Part shown: positions 1 through 7,136 of the stretch, in pieces
How positions within the stretch are numbered: position 1 is the first letter of the stretch
Layout of the letters: every line of letters begins with the position of its first letter
From: Bacilli bacterium
GTDB taxonomy: Bacteria; Bacillota_I; Bacilli_A; ML615J-28; CAG-313
NCBI GenBank assembly: GCA_017937305.1
Contig: JAGBDV010000020.1
Location: 1-57,308, forward strand
Direction of reading: 5' to 3'
DNA length: 57,308 bases
The notes under the pieces: generated by a model
What the model saw: only the letters and a program-made list of their open reading frames with translations
The model's database searches: none
Told to the model about the DNA's origin: nothing
Made by a program: the position numbers and the translations under genes

Positions 1-1
1 C

Positions 2-379
2 TCCTGGTTAGATGTAAAAGAGCATACGGTGAGAGTGCTTGAAAACTGGGAATTCGAAGAATGGGAAACTCCATTCGTAGCAATAGTGAATGGGCAAATT
101 GTTGGAATGACGACCATCATGAAATCTGATTATTACCCATTGCCAGAGATTTTTCCATGGATATCTACTTTGTTTGTAAGTGAGGATTACCGTGGCAACA
201 GAATCAGCGGAAAACTTATCGATTTTGCCAATCAATATGCCAAAAGCATTGGCTTCGATAAGACCTATATCCCAACAGAATTCATTGGGTTGTATGAAAA
301 ATATGGCTATTGCTATGTAAAAGACATAGTAAACTACGAAAATGGAATTGACCGTTTGTATGTCAGAGAAATAAAATAG
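2..379 (+). CDS. GNAT-family N-acetyltransferase, 5' end cut by window
   Basis: The reading frame is open back to base 2, so the true start lies outside the window; the GTG at 29 is not a convincing start because no ribosome binding site precedes it. The visible part carries the later GNAT core: a beta strand with FVAIVNGQIVGM, a strand ending in STLFVSEDYRGNRISGKLI, which is the acetyl-CoA pyrophosphate-binding loop (R/Q-x-x-G-x-G/S type), then an alpha helix and LYEKYGYCYV near the C-terminus. GNAT enzymes transfer acetyl from acetyl-CoA to an amine; the substrate cannot be read from sequence. It is the first visible member of a co-directional array of short accessory genes whose base composition is richer in G+C than the rest of the window. 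Confidence 0.8.
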   Translation, partial: SWLDVKEHTVRVLENWEFEEWETPFVAIVNGQIVGMTTIMKSDYYPLPEIFPWISTLFVSEDYRGNRISGKLIDFANQYAKSIGFDKTYIPTEFIGLYEKYGYCYVKDIVNYENGIDRLYVREIK

Positions 380-389
380 ACTATTCCTT

Positions 390-408
390 AAATTAGAATT
401 TGTAGGTG
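390..408 (+). repeat. Array leader repeat, copy 1
   Basis: AAATTAGAATTTGTAGGTG lies between the acetyltransferase and the kinase genes. The same 19 bases recur at 917-935, and the first part recurs at 1471-1483 and, with changes, at 2095-2106. The core is a near-palindrome (AAATT-AG-AATTT) and its 3' end, TAGGTG, doubles as the Shine-Dalgarno sequence of the next gene. Confidence 0.75.
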
Positions 409-414
409 CGAATG

Positions 415-909
415 ATGAAAACTTTATATATGATTGGTGGCACTATGGGAATTGGAAAAACAACTGTGTGCCAACAACTCAAACAGGATTTACCGAATAG
501 CGTATTTCTTGACGGAGATTGGTGTTGGGATGCAAGTCCGTTCCAAGTAAACGATGAAACAAAAGCAATGGTTACGAATAATATTTGTTACTTACTCAAC
601 AATTTTCTGAAATGCTCTGCATACGAGAGTATTATTTTTTGTTGGGTGATGCATGAGCAGAGTATTATCGATTCCATACTTGAGAAGCTAGATACACAGA
701 ACTGTGAGGTGAAATGCGTCTCTCTGATAGCCGATGAAAATACTCTGCGTGAAAGATTGTCCGCAGATGTAGAAAAAGGTATTCGTTCTGAAGATGTAAT
801 TGAGAGAAGCATAGCAAGAATACCTATGTATCAAGCATTGGGTACTATTAAAATTGATACCAAAGGAAAAGCTGTGGCTGTGATTGCCAATGAGATAAAG
901 AGGTTGTAA
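415..909 (+). CDS. P-loop nucleotide/small-molecule kinase
   Basis: This is a 164-residue P-loop phosphotransferase. The N-terminus MKTLYMIGGTMGIGKTT contains a Walker A loop (G-x-x-G-I-G-K-T) at about residues 8-17. A Leu-Asp-Gly-Asp-Trp stretch follows at about residue 35, in the position where such kinases bind substrate, and there is a LID-like basic stretch (LRERLSADVEKGIRSEDVIERS) near residues 105-130. Known families of this shape include adenylylsulfate, chloramphenicol and gluconate kinases; the substrate here is not identifiable. I place the start at ATG 415, six bases after the AGGTG at 404-408, although ATG 412 and GTG 406 are in frame. It is the second gene of the accessory array. 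Confidence 0.65.
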   Translation: MKTLYMIGGTMGIGKTTVCQQLKQDLPNSVFLDGDWCWDASPFQVNDETKAMVTNNICYLLNNFLKCSAYESIIFCWVMHEQSIIDSILEKLDTQNCEVKCVSLIADENTLRERLSADVEKGIRSEDVIERSIARIPMYQALGTIKIDTKGKAVAVIANEIKRL

Positions 910-916
910 TACTGAT

Positions 917-935
917 AAATTAGAATTTGTAGGTG
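917..935 (+). repeat. Array leader repeat, copy 2
   Basis: Identical over 19 bases to 390-408. It sits between the kinase stop codon and the ATG at 942 and supplies the AGGTGAG ribosome binding site. Confidence 0.75.
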
Positions 936-941
936 AGAAAA

Positions 942-1469
942 ATGAATGTTAGACTGATTAAATTGTCAAAAGAATATTATACTCAATTATCCGAAATGAT
1001 TGATGAATGGAAGTTAGACCATGAGGTAAATCAAACGAATCATTCTCCTTGGGCAATCTTTAAGAATGATTATCACGACTTTGATTATTATTTAGATAAT
1101 TTAGAAATTCGTGAACCAAAAGATGGCAAAGTGCCCGATTCAGTATTCTTTTTGTTAGATGTTGAAAGAGACATTTTGTTAGGTGCTGTAAATATTAGGC
1201 ATTACTTAAATGATTACCTATTACAATTTGGTGGGCATATTGGAGATGGAATTAGACCATCTGAAAGAAGAAAGGGATATGCTACTGAAATGATTCGTTT
1301 AGCATTAATCGAATGCAAGAAATTAGGAATTGATAGAGTATTAATGGTTTGCGATAAGTTTAATATTGGTTCAGCAAAATCCATTATAAATAATGGTGGA
1401 ATATTAGAAAATGAATTTGTGGATGAGGATGGAGAAATCAATCAAAGATATTGGATTGATTTAGATTAA
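942..1469 (+). CDS. GNAT-family N-acetyltransferase (COG3981-like)
   Basis: This is a 175-residue acetyltransferase. The central strands read SVFFLLDVERDILLGAVNIRHYLND; the acetyl-CoA loop is GDGIRPSERRKGYATEMIRLAL (R-R-K-G-Y-A), followed by the helix and the strand RVLMVCDKFNIGSAKSIINNGG, where Asn-x-x-S-x-x-x-I is the usual GNAT motif B. The length is typical of a single GNAT domain, and this version resembles the COG3981 predicted acetyltransferases common in gut Firmicutes. The start at ATG 942 is supported by AGGTGAG at 931-937. The substrate is unknown. Third gene of the array; its base composition is somewhat more AT-rich than that of its immediate neighbours. Confidence 0.8.
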   Translation: MNVRLIKLSKEYYTQLSEMIDEWKLDHEVNQTNHSPWAIFKNDYHDFDYYLDNLEIREPKDGKVPDSVFFLLDVERDILLGAVNIRHYLNDYLLQFGGHIGDGIRPSERRKGYATEMIRLALIECKKLGIDRVLMVCDKFNIGSAKSIINNGGILENEFVDEDGEINQRYWIDLD

Positions 1470-1470
1470 C

Positions 1471-1483
1471 AAATTAGAATTTG
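1471..1483 (+). repeat. Array leader repeat, copy 3 (core only)
   Basis: AAATTAGAATTTG matches copies 1 and 2, then diverges into ACGAGGAGAG, which is the ribosome binding site of the next gene. Confidence 0.65.
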
Positions 1484-1499
1484 ACGAGGAGAGTATGCA

Positions 1500-2096
1500 A
1501 TGAAAGTATATGATATTTCCCAAGAGGTTTTCGGCTGTAAAGTATATCCCAATGACCCTATGCCAGAGAAAATCGTGTTAAAATCAATGCAAAAAGGTGA
1601 TGTATATAATTTGACGGCATTTAATATGTGTGCACATAACGGTACGCATATAGATGCTCCATTTCATTTTATTAAAGATGGAAAAACGATTGATGAAATA
1701 TGCTTAGAGGTATTTGTGGGAATGGCTTATGTGACAGAACATCATGGGCTTGTTACGGGTAACGATGCTACAGAAATAATAGAAAAAGCAAAAAAGCAGA
1801 ACTTAGAAGCATCAAAGAGAATTCTGATTAAAGGAGAAGTTGAAGTATCATTAGAGGCAGCAAAGGTATTTGCATCTTCAGGTATTTTGCTTCTGGGAAA
1901 CGAACCTCAGACAGTCGGACCGCCAAATGCACCAATGGCAGTACATCTTACACTTTTGGGTGCCAATGTCGTCTTGCTTGAAGGTATTCGATTAGTTGAC
2001 GTTTGTGAAGGTGTTTATTTCTTAAATGCAGTACCATTGAATTTATCAGGTGCAGACGGTTCACCGTGCAGAGCAGTATTGATAACTGATAGATAA
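1500..2096 (+). CDS. Cyclase-family metal-dependent hydrolase (kynurenine formamidase-like)
   Basis: This 198-residue protein belongs to the cyclase/arylformamidase family (COG1878). The diagnostic metal-binding motif is near residues 47-57: CAHNGTHIDAPFHF, which supplies the H-x-G-T-H-x-D ligands. It opens with MKVYDISQEVFGCKVYPNDP, matching the family's usual start of DIS-x-x-(I/V)-x-x-x-(M/K)-x-x-(Y/W)-P. Known members hydrolyse N-formylkynurenine, isatin or related cyclic amides; the true substrate cannot be assigned. GAGGAGAG at 1485-1492 sets the ATG at 1500. Fourth gene of the array, in foreign-looking base composition. Confidence 0.75.
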   Translation: MKVYDISQEVFGCKVYPNDPMPEKIVLKSMQKGDVYNLTAFNMCAHNGTHIDAPFHFIKDGKTIDEICLEVFVGMAYVTEHHGLVTGNDATEIIEKAKKQNLEASKRILIKGEVEVSLEAAKVFASSGILLLGNEPQTVGPPNAPMAVHLTLLGANVVLLEGIRLVDVCEGVYFLNAVPLNLSGADGSPCRAVLITDR

Positions 2097-2106
2097 ATTA
2101 AAATTT
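2095..2106 (+). repeat. Array leader repeat, copy 4 (degenerate)
   Basis: AAATTAAAATTT differs from the other copies by one base in the core. It precedes the ATG at 2120 of the next gene, with CGGAG at 2109-2113 as ribosome binding site. Confidence 0.5.
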
Positions 2107-2119
2107 AACGGAGCGTATA

Positions 2120-2680
2120 ATGGGAAAGAAATTATCAGAAATGAGTTTGGAAGAGCTTTGGTTTTTGTTCCCAATCTTCTTAGAAGAACATAAAGATTGT
2201 TGGGTAGAATGGTATTGTGAAGAAGAATATCTATTGAAAAATGCCTTTTCTTCGGGTGAGAGAATCAGCCATATCGGAAGCACCGCTATTCCTTCTATTT
2301 GGGCAAAACCCATTGTAGATATTCTTGTGGAGATTCCAAAAGGGAGAAGTTTGCTTAGTTACAAAGCGGACATAATAAATTGCGGTTATATTTGTATGTC
2401 GCAAAGTGAAAACGGTATGTCCTTTAATAAAGGATATACGGAGAGTGGATTTGCCAACCGAGTATTTCATTTGCACTTGAGATATGCAGGAGATAACAGC
2501 GAATTGTATTTCAGAGATTATCTCATAGAGCATTCGGATGTAGCCAAGGAATACGAAGATTTGAAATTAAATTTATGGAAAAAGTACGAACATAACAGGG
2601 ATGCTTATACAAACGCAAAGACCGAGTTTGTAAAGAAATATACCGAAAAAGCGAAAGTTTTGTATGGTAATCGATATTGA
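2120..2680 (+). CDS. GrpB-family protein (nucleotidyltransferase fold)
   Basis: This 186-residue GrpB/UPF0157 (COG2320) protein has the family core ISHIGSTAIPSIWAKPIVDILVEI at about residues 50-75. The His-x-Gly-Ser-Thr and Asp-Ile residues correspond to the nucleotide-binding G-S and the metal-binding Asp of the polymerase-beta nucleotidyltransferase fold. The C-terminal part FHLHLRYAGDN, then FRDYLIEHSDVAKEYEDLK, is also typical. Family members are often encoded in accessory regions and their biochemical role is poorly defined. This one lacks the CoaE fusion seen in some relatives. It is the last gene of the array and ends in TGA. Confidence 0.75.
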   Translation: MGKKLSEMSLEELWFLFPIFLEEHKDCWVEWYCEEEYLLKNAFSSGERISHIGSTAIPSIWAKPIVDILVEIPKGRSLLSYKADIINCGYICMSQSENGMSFNKGYTESGFANRVFHLHLRYAGDNSELYFRDYLIEHSDVAKEYEDLKLNLWKKYEHNRDAYTNAKTEFVKKYTEKAKVLYGNRY

Positions 2681-2709
2681 CAAATTCCTATATATCGTTC
2701 AGAAATAGG

Positions 2710-2745
2710 GGTATGAAATTGTATTAAAATTGTGTAACGTTGCCA
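2710..2745 (+). repeat. 36-bp direct repeat, copy A
   Basis: These 36 bases match 4037-4072 at 35 of 36 positions (A/C difference at the seventh base). The core is TTGTGTAACGTTGCCA with a central AACGTT. It sits 30 bp after the end of the foreign array and is followed by a terminator-type hairpin. A shorter copy lies at 2853-2870. Confidence 0.8.
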
Positions 2746-2758
2746 TTACTGTAAATCA

Positions 2759-2791
2759 AGTTTGATACATTAAAAGTGTCAAACTTTTTTT
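2759..2791 (+). terminator. Rho-independent terminator after the accessory array
   Basis: The arms AAGTTTGATAC (2759-2769) and GTGTCAAACTT (about 2776-2786) pair over 11 bp with one G-T wobble, and the second arm runs into a T tract. It would end transcription of the array. Confidence 0.75.
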
Positions 2792-2796
2792 GTTTT

Positions 2797-2823
2797 TTAG
2801 GAGTTCAAGTCCCCTGTATAACT
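2797..2823 (+). other. tRNA T-arm-like fragment (possible integration scar)
   Basis: TTAGGAGTTCAAGTCCCCTG has the GTTCAAGTC core of a tRNA T-loop with partial stem pairing (AGGAG with CCCCT, one mismatch). No complete tRNA can be folded around it. Remnants of tRNA 3' ends can mark sites of integration, but the match is short and could be chance. Confidence 0.25.
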
Positions 2824-2852
2824 AAAACCTTAAGTATTAAATTAGTTAATTA

Positions 2853-2870
2853 ATGCAATTGTATCAAAAT
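2853..2870 (+). repeat. Partial copy of the 36-bp repeat
   Basis: ATGCAATTGTATCAAAAT matches 4040-4057 at 17 of 18 bases. It lies upstream of the lipoprotein gene at 3051, between the two full copies. Confidence 0.5.
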
Positions 2871-2998
2871 AGTTCATAATACTTATAGTCTTTTTGTTGG
2901 TATATGACTTAGTGAATTACGCAAATATTTAATATTATCAAATTCTCTTTTAGAGTGGTAATATGGTCATAAGTATAGATTTTTTGCTAATTGTATGA

Positions 2999-3004
2999 TA
3001 TAAT
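2999..3004 (+). promoter_or_regulatory. Extended -10 element for lipoprotein gene
   Basis: TGA-TATAAT (TG at 2996-2997) lies about 47 bp before the ATG at 3051. No good -35 hexamer is seen at the correct distance, so this would rely on the extended -10. The rest of 2871-2990 is AT-rich with nothing else recognised. Confidence 0.5.
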
Positions 3005-3050
3005 TATACAAAAACATAAAATATGACTCATATATGGAGGTGCTATATTA

Positions 3051-3974
3051 ATGAAAAAAATTATTAATTTACTTTCTATTTTTCTATTAATTGCAATTTC
3101 TTGTGTGTTATCTGGTTGTGGTATTTTAGATAACTTATTAGGTGGTAGTGGATCAAATGGAAAAGTTGAAAACTTTGATAATGAACTAGAATCATCTACA
3201 GGTAAATGGTTATTGAAAAATGATGAAGATACTTATTTTATATTTGATGGCAGTAAGAATGTTATGACATATAGCTATGTTGAAGATGGCGTTAACAAAT
3301 ATACTGGTACTTATAGAGTTGTTTCTAGAGGAAATAGTAAAGATGTCATAACACCTTTAACTTTTATTTTTACAAGAAGTGATAAAGAAAAAGAAGATTG
3401 GATTGGATGTTATGTCGAAGATTTTAATAGTGATTTTACTCAGTTTACAATTATGAGTGAAGAAGAAGATCTTGGAATGATTGATGGTTATATTTATACT
3501 TATATTTATCGAATTAGTGAATTACCTTATAAAATGGGAAGTTATATTTTAGAAGGTAATGATTACAAAGTAGAATCTGATAATTATAAATACTCTAATA
3601 AATTCTGCATTCCAAGTGGTACTTATACGTTAGAAACTGGAGAAAGATTTACTTTCTTATATACTAAACCTGTAACGAATGAATTGTTCCAATATGTAAA
3701 TGGTGAAACAATTATTGAAGGAACTATTACAATAGCGGAAGATAAAAAGACAATTTATCTTTACATTGAGAATGATCCTTATAATAAAGTAACTGATGCT
3801 GATAAAGAACGTTACGATACGACATTTGGTATTTATTATCCACCTGATTTCTATCTACGAGGCGATTTTAGCAATCCAAATAAAATTGTAATTAATGATT
3901 TGTATCATCACACAGAAAGTCCAAGTGAAGTTGAAGATTCAACTTGGGTATTTGGAACATATATTAAGAACTAA
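3051..3974 (+). CDS. Putative lipoprotein of unknown function
   Basis: This 307-residue protein starts with a lipoprotein signal peptide: MKK, a hydrophobic stretch to about residue 20, then the lipobox L-S-G-C with Cys23 as the lipidated residue. The mature protein is rich in Asp, Tyr and Thr and appears to hold a repeated beta-sheet layout: GKWLLKNDEDTYFIFDG near residue 50 and GTYTLETGERFTFLYT near 190 look like two lipocalin-like or META-like segments, each opening with a short G-x-(W/Y)-x-L strand. No enzymatic motif is seen. GGAGG at 3036-3040 sets the start. The gene has the AT-rich codon use of the host, unlike the array upstream, yet lies between two copies of the 36-bp repeat. Confidence 0.6.
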   Translation: MKKIINLLSIFLLIAISCVLSGCGILDNLLGGSGSNGKVENFDNELESSTGKWLLKNDEDTYFIFDGSKNVMTYSYVEDGVNKYTGTYRVVSRGNSKDVITPLTFIFTRSDKEKEDWIGCYVEDFNSDFTQFTIMSEEEDLGMIDGYIYTYIYRISELPYKMGSYILEGNDYKVESDNYKYSNKFCIPSGTYTLETGERFTFLYTKPVTNELFQYVNGETIIEGTITIAEDKKTIYLYIENDPYNKVTDADKERYDTTFGIYYPPDFYLRGDFSNPNKIVINDLYHHTESPSEVEDSTWVFGTYIKN

Positions 3975-4036
3975 TTAACTAGATAATGTGTATAGGGGTA
4001 TGCAAAAGTAAATAATTTAACGATTACAAGGCTTAG

Positions 4037-4072
4037 GGTATGCAATTGTATTAAAATTGTGTAACGTTGCCA
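4037..4072 (+). repeat. 36-bp direct repeat, copy B
   Basis: Matches copy A (2710-2745) at 35 of 36 bases. A possible decayed third copy starts at 3996 (GGTATGCAA, then TTTAACG at a similar offset). Like copy A it is followed by a terminator hairpin. Confidence 0.8.
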
Positions 4073-4083
4073 GTTAGGAATGT

Positions 4084-4117
4084 AAGGTTTGATACTAGTT
4101 ATCAAGCCTTTTTTTAT
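4084..4117 (+). terminator. Rho-independent terminator after lipoprotein gene
   Basis: AAGGTTTGATA (starting at 4084) pairs with the arm ending in TATCAAGCCTT, giving a stem with one G-T wobble, followed by a run of T to about 4115. The stem sequence resembles that at 2759-2791. Confidence 0.7.
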
Positions 4118-4213
4118 TTATAATGCAATATATGATATAATAGACATGAAGACAAGAAGAATTTAGGGTGGATAAAGGCTAGTAAAATAATGTTATTTTT
4201 ATTAAATTTTTTA

Positions 4214-4242
4214 TTGAAAAAAAACTAAACTTATTATATAAT
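4214..4242 (+). promoter_or_regulatory. Sigma-A promoter for GHL10 lipoprotein gene
   Basis: TTGAAA at 4214-4219, a 17-bp spacer, and TATAAT at 4237-4242, just before the GGGAG ribosome binding site at 4251-4255. A second TGA-TATAAT at 4136-4141 may be an upstream promoter with a poor -35. Confidence 0.75.
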
Positions 4243-4262
4243 ATAAAAAAGGGAGATTTTAT

Positions 4263-7052
4263 ATGAAAAGAACTTTTACTATAATAATTGTTTTATTTTC
4301 GATTTTTTTATTTTCATGTAATCAAACAATTGAGAATGTTAAAATTGAAGAGATATATATTAGAGAATTACCAAATCAAACTTTTTTTTATTATGATGAA
4401 AAAGTAAATTTTGATGGTTTAATAGTTGAAGCATTATACAGTGATGGCAGTAAAAAAATCATAGATAATTATAATATAGAATATACAGATTTTTCACTTG
4501 GTCAAAATACAATCAATATAATTTATGATAAGTTTGTAATTAGTTTTTATATTAATATAGTCAACTATGAAAAGAAATCTTTAAAATCATATAATGATTA
4601 TAAAGATTTAACAATCGAAAATATTTCATATAAAAATTCAGACCAGATATTTTCTAATGTTATATATGGTGGATATAGAGGTACAGACAAAATGATTGTT
4701 TATGACAATGATAATTTTGTTTCCACAAATATTTACGGGTATGAAATATCATGTGATGAATATGGAACTGTTGTAGAAGTAGGGAAAAAAGTAAATCTTT
4801 TAGAAAATGGTTTTGTTATATCTGGACATGGAATTAGCAGTACTTTATTGAAAAGTATTAATATTGGCGATTTATGTATTTATATAGATAATATGGTATT
4901 TGTTTATCAAAATCACAATATTTCACGTTATAATAAAATAATATTAAAGTTTAATCAAATAATTAAAGAATTAAACAATATATCTGATATAAAGATTTAT
5001 AATTATTATGTTGAAAAAATAAATTCAATAATCGATGTATATAATAATTTAGATGAAATTTTTGATTTAGATGGTTTTTATGAGGAATTATGTAATATTT
5101 TTAATGGATTAAATAAAGATATATTTGATAATATTCATAAGTATAGTTTTAATAAGCAAATATACAGTTCTTTAGAGAATCTAACATATGATTTTGATAG
5201 TTACATTTATTTTATTAGTTATACTGAGAAGTTATATAATGGTGGTTTTAGAAATGAAGATACATTAGTATATTATGATAAATCAAATTATCGAAATAGA
5301 AACGAATATGGTTATGAAGTTGCTGTGGATTTAAATGGTTATATTATTGATATGGGTACAATTGTAGAGTTACCTAGTGATGGATATATTTTAAGTGGAC
5401 ATGGAAGTGGTGCTGATTTTATCAGGAATAATTTACAAATTGGTAATAAAGTCGAAATTACTAATGTAGAAATTAAATTTTATAAAGATTTTTTAAGTAC
5501 CATTATTAATGAGGTAATTACAGAAAGAAATTATATTGTAAAATTAATAAATGAAAACATTAATAATTCAATTCCACATGATTATCAATATATTAATAAA
5601 TTAATGACTAAATTAGATGATTTTTTAGAAAACGCTATGAATGATTTTAATAATTGTTTTGATTTTTATGATTTAGCTAATAACTATCAATATATTAAAA
5701 AAATAATGAGTGTTCTTTATAGTCAATTAATAGACTATAATTTGATGTCTAATAGAGGTATGTGGTATTATCCTTTTTCTTATCCAGAAATATATGATGA
5801 TACAACATATGAAGGTGTTGTTAATACATTAAATAGATTTAAAGAGATGGGAATAAATGAGATTATTATAATTCCATTTAAAGGTAAGTATTGTTTGTAT
5901 GATAGTGATTATTATCATTATTATGAAGAGTTGAATAATTATAATTACTCTATTTATGGAAATGATTATTTAAAATGTTTTATTACAGAAGCACATAAAA
6001 GAAATATTTGTGTTAATGCATTTACTCAAACATTTAGATGTTATGAAGAAGGGTCTAAAGTATTTGATGAATCAAATTATCAAATAGATTATAATGGGGA
6101 ATTTTCAAGAGGTAGTATTTATTATTATGATATTTGTAGTGATTACGTTCAAGATAATCTAATATTATGGTATAAAGAATTAATTGAAAAATATGATTTT
6201 GATAAAGTTGAATACGACATTATTAGATATTCTTTTTCTAATTTATTCAATTATTTAAATGTTGAAACAATTCCATCCACAGTAACAATTACTGATCCAG
6301 GTTATACAGAATATTCAATTAATAAATTTATGAAAATGTATAATTTAGAAGGAGATTTAAAAACTTTAATAAAAGAATCAAAAGATGTAAGAATAAAATG
6401 GTTAGAATTTAAAGAAAATGAACTAATTAAGTTTATTTCAAATGTAACAAATGAAATAAAAACTATTAGGCCAGATACAGTTATTTCTGCTGCTGTTTTG
6501 AATGATTATGAAAATGTAAAGTATTCTTATTTGCAGGATGCGAAAAAATGGTTAGAACTAGGAATTATTGATGAAATTGAACCAATGGTTTATGATGATG
6601 ATTATAAATATGTGACTAGTTATTATGATTATTATAATAATCAGTTCAAAGAATATGAAGTTAAAATTGGTTTATCATATGATTTGAGCACACTAGATTT
6701 ATTAAAACAAATTCAGTATTCTAGTTCAACTGGTTGGATTTTGTATAACGCAAGTGACTACTTAAAAGAGGAGTATTATCAAATCTTAAAAAATAGTTAT
6801 CATTTCAATTATATATCTTGTATTTCAAACAAAAATGAAATTGAAAATGCTGTAATAAACGATATTATTGATAAAATTGAAAACTTTTATGAAGTAAAAA
6901 ACAATACTACTTATGGTGAATTAATTAATTCATTAAGGTTAAAAGATTATAATCAAATATATTATAATTTAGATAATATTAATGATTCACTTATGCAAGA
7001 TTATATAAAATGTATAGTTGATGAACTTTTATTAAAATTAGGTCAAGTATAA
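4263..7052 (+). CDS. Surface lipoprotein with GHL10-type glycosidase domain
   Basis: This 929-residue lipoprotein has a signal peptide ending in a lipobox (F-S-C, Cys19), then a bacterial Ig-like segment (about 25-105) with the pattern V-x-F-D-G-L-x-V-x-x-x-Y-S-D-G-S. Two similar domains follow at about 125-215 and 315-405. Each has G-G-(Y/F)-R-x-x-D, a Tyr-Gly-Tyr-Glu strand and a (V/L)-S-G-H-G turn; helical linkers separate them. From about residue 495 a TIM-barrel domain begins with RGMWYYPFSYPEIYDD, and contains EYDIIRYSF, the equivalent of the D-x-I-R-Y motif of GHL10 (DUF187, YngK-like) glycosyl hydrolases. It is likely an extracellular glycan hydrolase anchored to the membrane; the substrate is unknown. 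The protein is very rich in Asn, Tyr and Ile. Confidence 0.65.
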   Translation: MKRTFTIIIVLFSIFLFSCNQTIENVKIEEIYIRELPNQTFFYYDEKVNFDGLIVEALYSDGSKKIIDNYNIEYTDFSLGQNTINIIYDKFVISFYINIVNYEKKSLKSYNDYKDLTIENISYKNSDQIFSNVIYGGYRGTDKMIVYDNDNFVSTNIYGYEISCDEYGTVVEVGKKVNLLENGFVISGHGISSTLLKSINIGDLCIYIDNMVFVYQNHNISRYNKIILKFNQIIKELNNISDIKIYNYYVEKINSIIDVYNNLDEIFDLDGFYEELCNIFNGLNKDIFDNIHKYSFNKQIYSSLENLTYDFDSYIYFISYTEKLYNGGFRNEDTLVYYDKSNYRNRNEYGYEVAVDLNGYIIDMGTIVELPSDGYILSGHGSGADFIRNNLQIGNKVEITNVEIKFYKDFLSTIINEVITERNYIVKLINENINNSIPHDYQYINKLMTKLDDFLENAMNDFNNCFDFYDLANNYQYIKKIMSVLYSQLIDYNLMSNRGMWYYPFSYPEIYDDTTYEGVVNTLNRFKEMGINEIIIIPFKGKYCLYDSDYYHYYEELNNYNYSIYGNDYLKCFITEAHKRNICVNAFTQTFRCYEEGSKVFDESNYQIDYNGEFSRGSIYYYDICSDYVQDNLILWYKELIEKYDFDKVEYDIIRYSFSNLFNYLNVETIPSTVTITDPGYTEYSINKFMKMYNLEGDLKTLIKESKDVRIKWLEFKENELIKFISNVTNEIKTIRPDTVISAAVLNDYENVKYSYLQDAKKWLELGIIDEIEPMVYDDDYKYVTSYYDYYNNQFKEYEVKIGLSYDLSTLDLLKQIQYSSSTGWILYNASDYLKEEYYQILKNSYHFNYISCISNKNEIENAVINDIIDKIENFYEVKNNTTYGELINSLRLKDYNQIYYNLDNINDSLMQDYIKCIVDELLLKLGQV

Positions 7053-7056
7053 ATAC

Positions 7057-7085
7057 TTTACATTTTATTGTATTTTTGGTATAAT
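7057..7085 (+). promoter_or_regulatory. Sigma-A promoter for CNNM transporter gene
   Basis: TTTACA at 7057-7062, a 17-bp spacer, and extended -10 TGG-TATAAT ending at 7085. Confidence 0.75.
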
Positions 7086-7092
7086 AGATAGG

Positions 7093-7122
7093 AATCATAA
7101 TATAATAATAATAATTATGATT
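7093..7122 (+). promoter_or_regulatory. AT-rich hairpin in the 5' leader of the CNNM gene
   Basis: AATCATAAT (7093-7101) and ATTATGATT (7114-7122) form a 9-bp stem around an ATAATAATA loop, directly before the AAGAAGGAG ribosome binding site. It could tune translation; it is too small and AT-rich to be a recognisable riboswitch. Confidence 0.35.
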
Positions 7123-7136
7123 TAAGAAGGAGAATT

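Noticed and set aside
390..2106. Integron attC sites between the array genes
   Set aside because: The intergenic spaces are only 23-40 bases and lack the paired RYYYAAC and GTTRRRY boxes.
2681..3050. A missed protein gene in the 370-bp gap after the array
   Set aside because: All frames are interrupted; the stretch is accounted for by the repeat, terminator, tRNA-like fragment and promoter.
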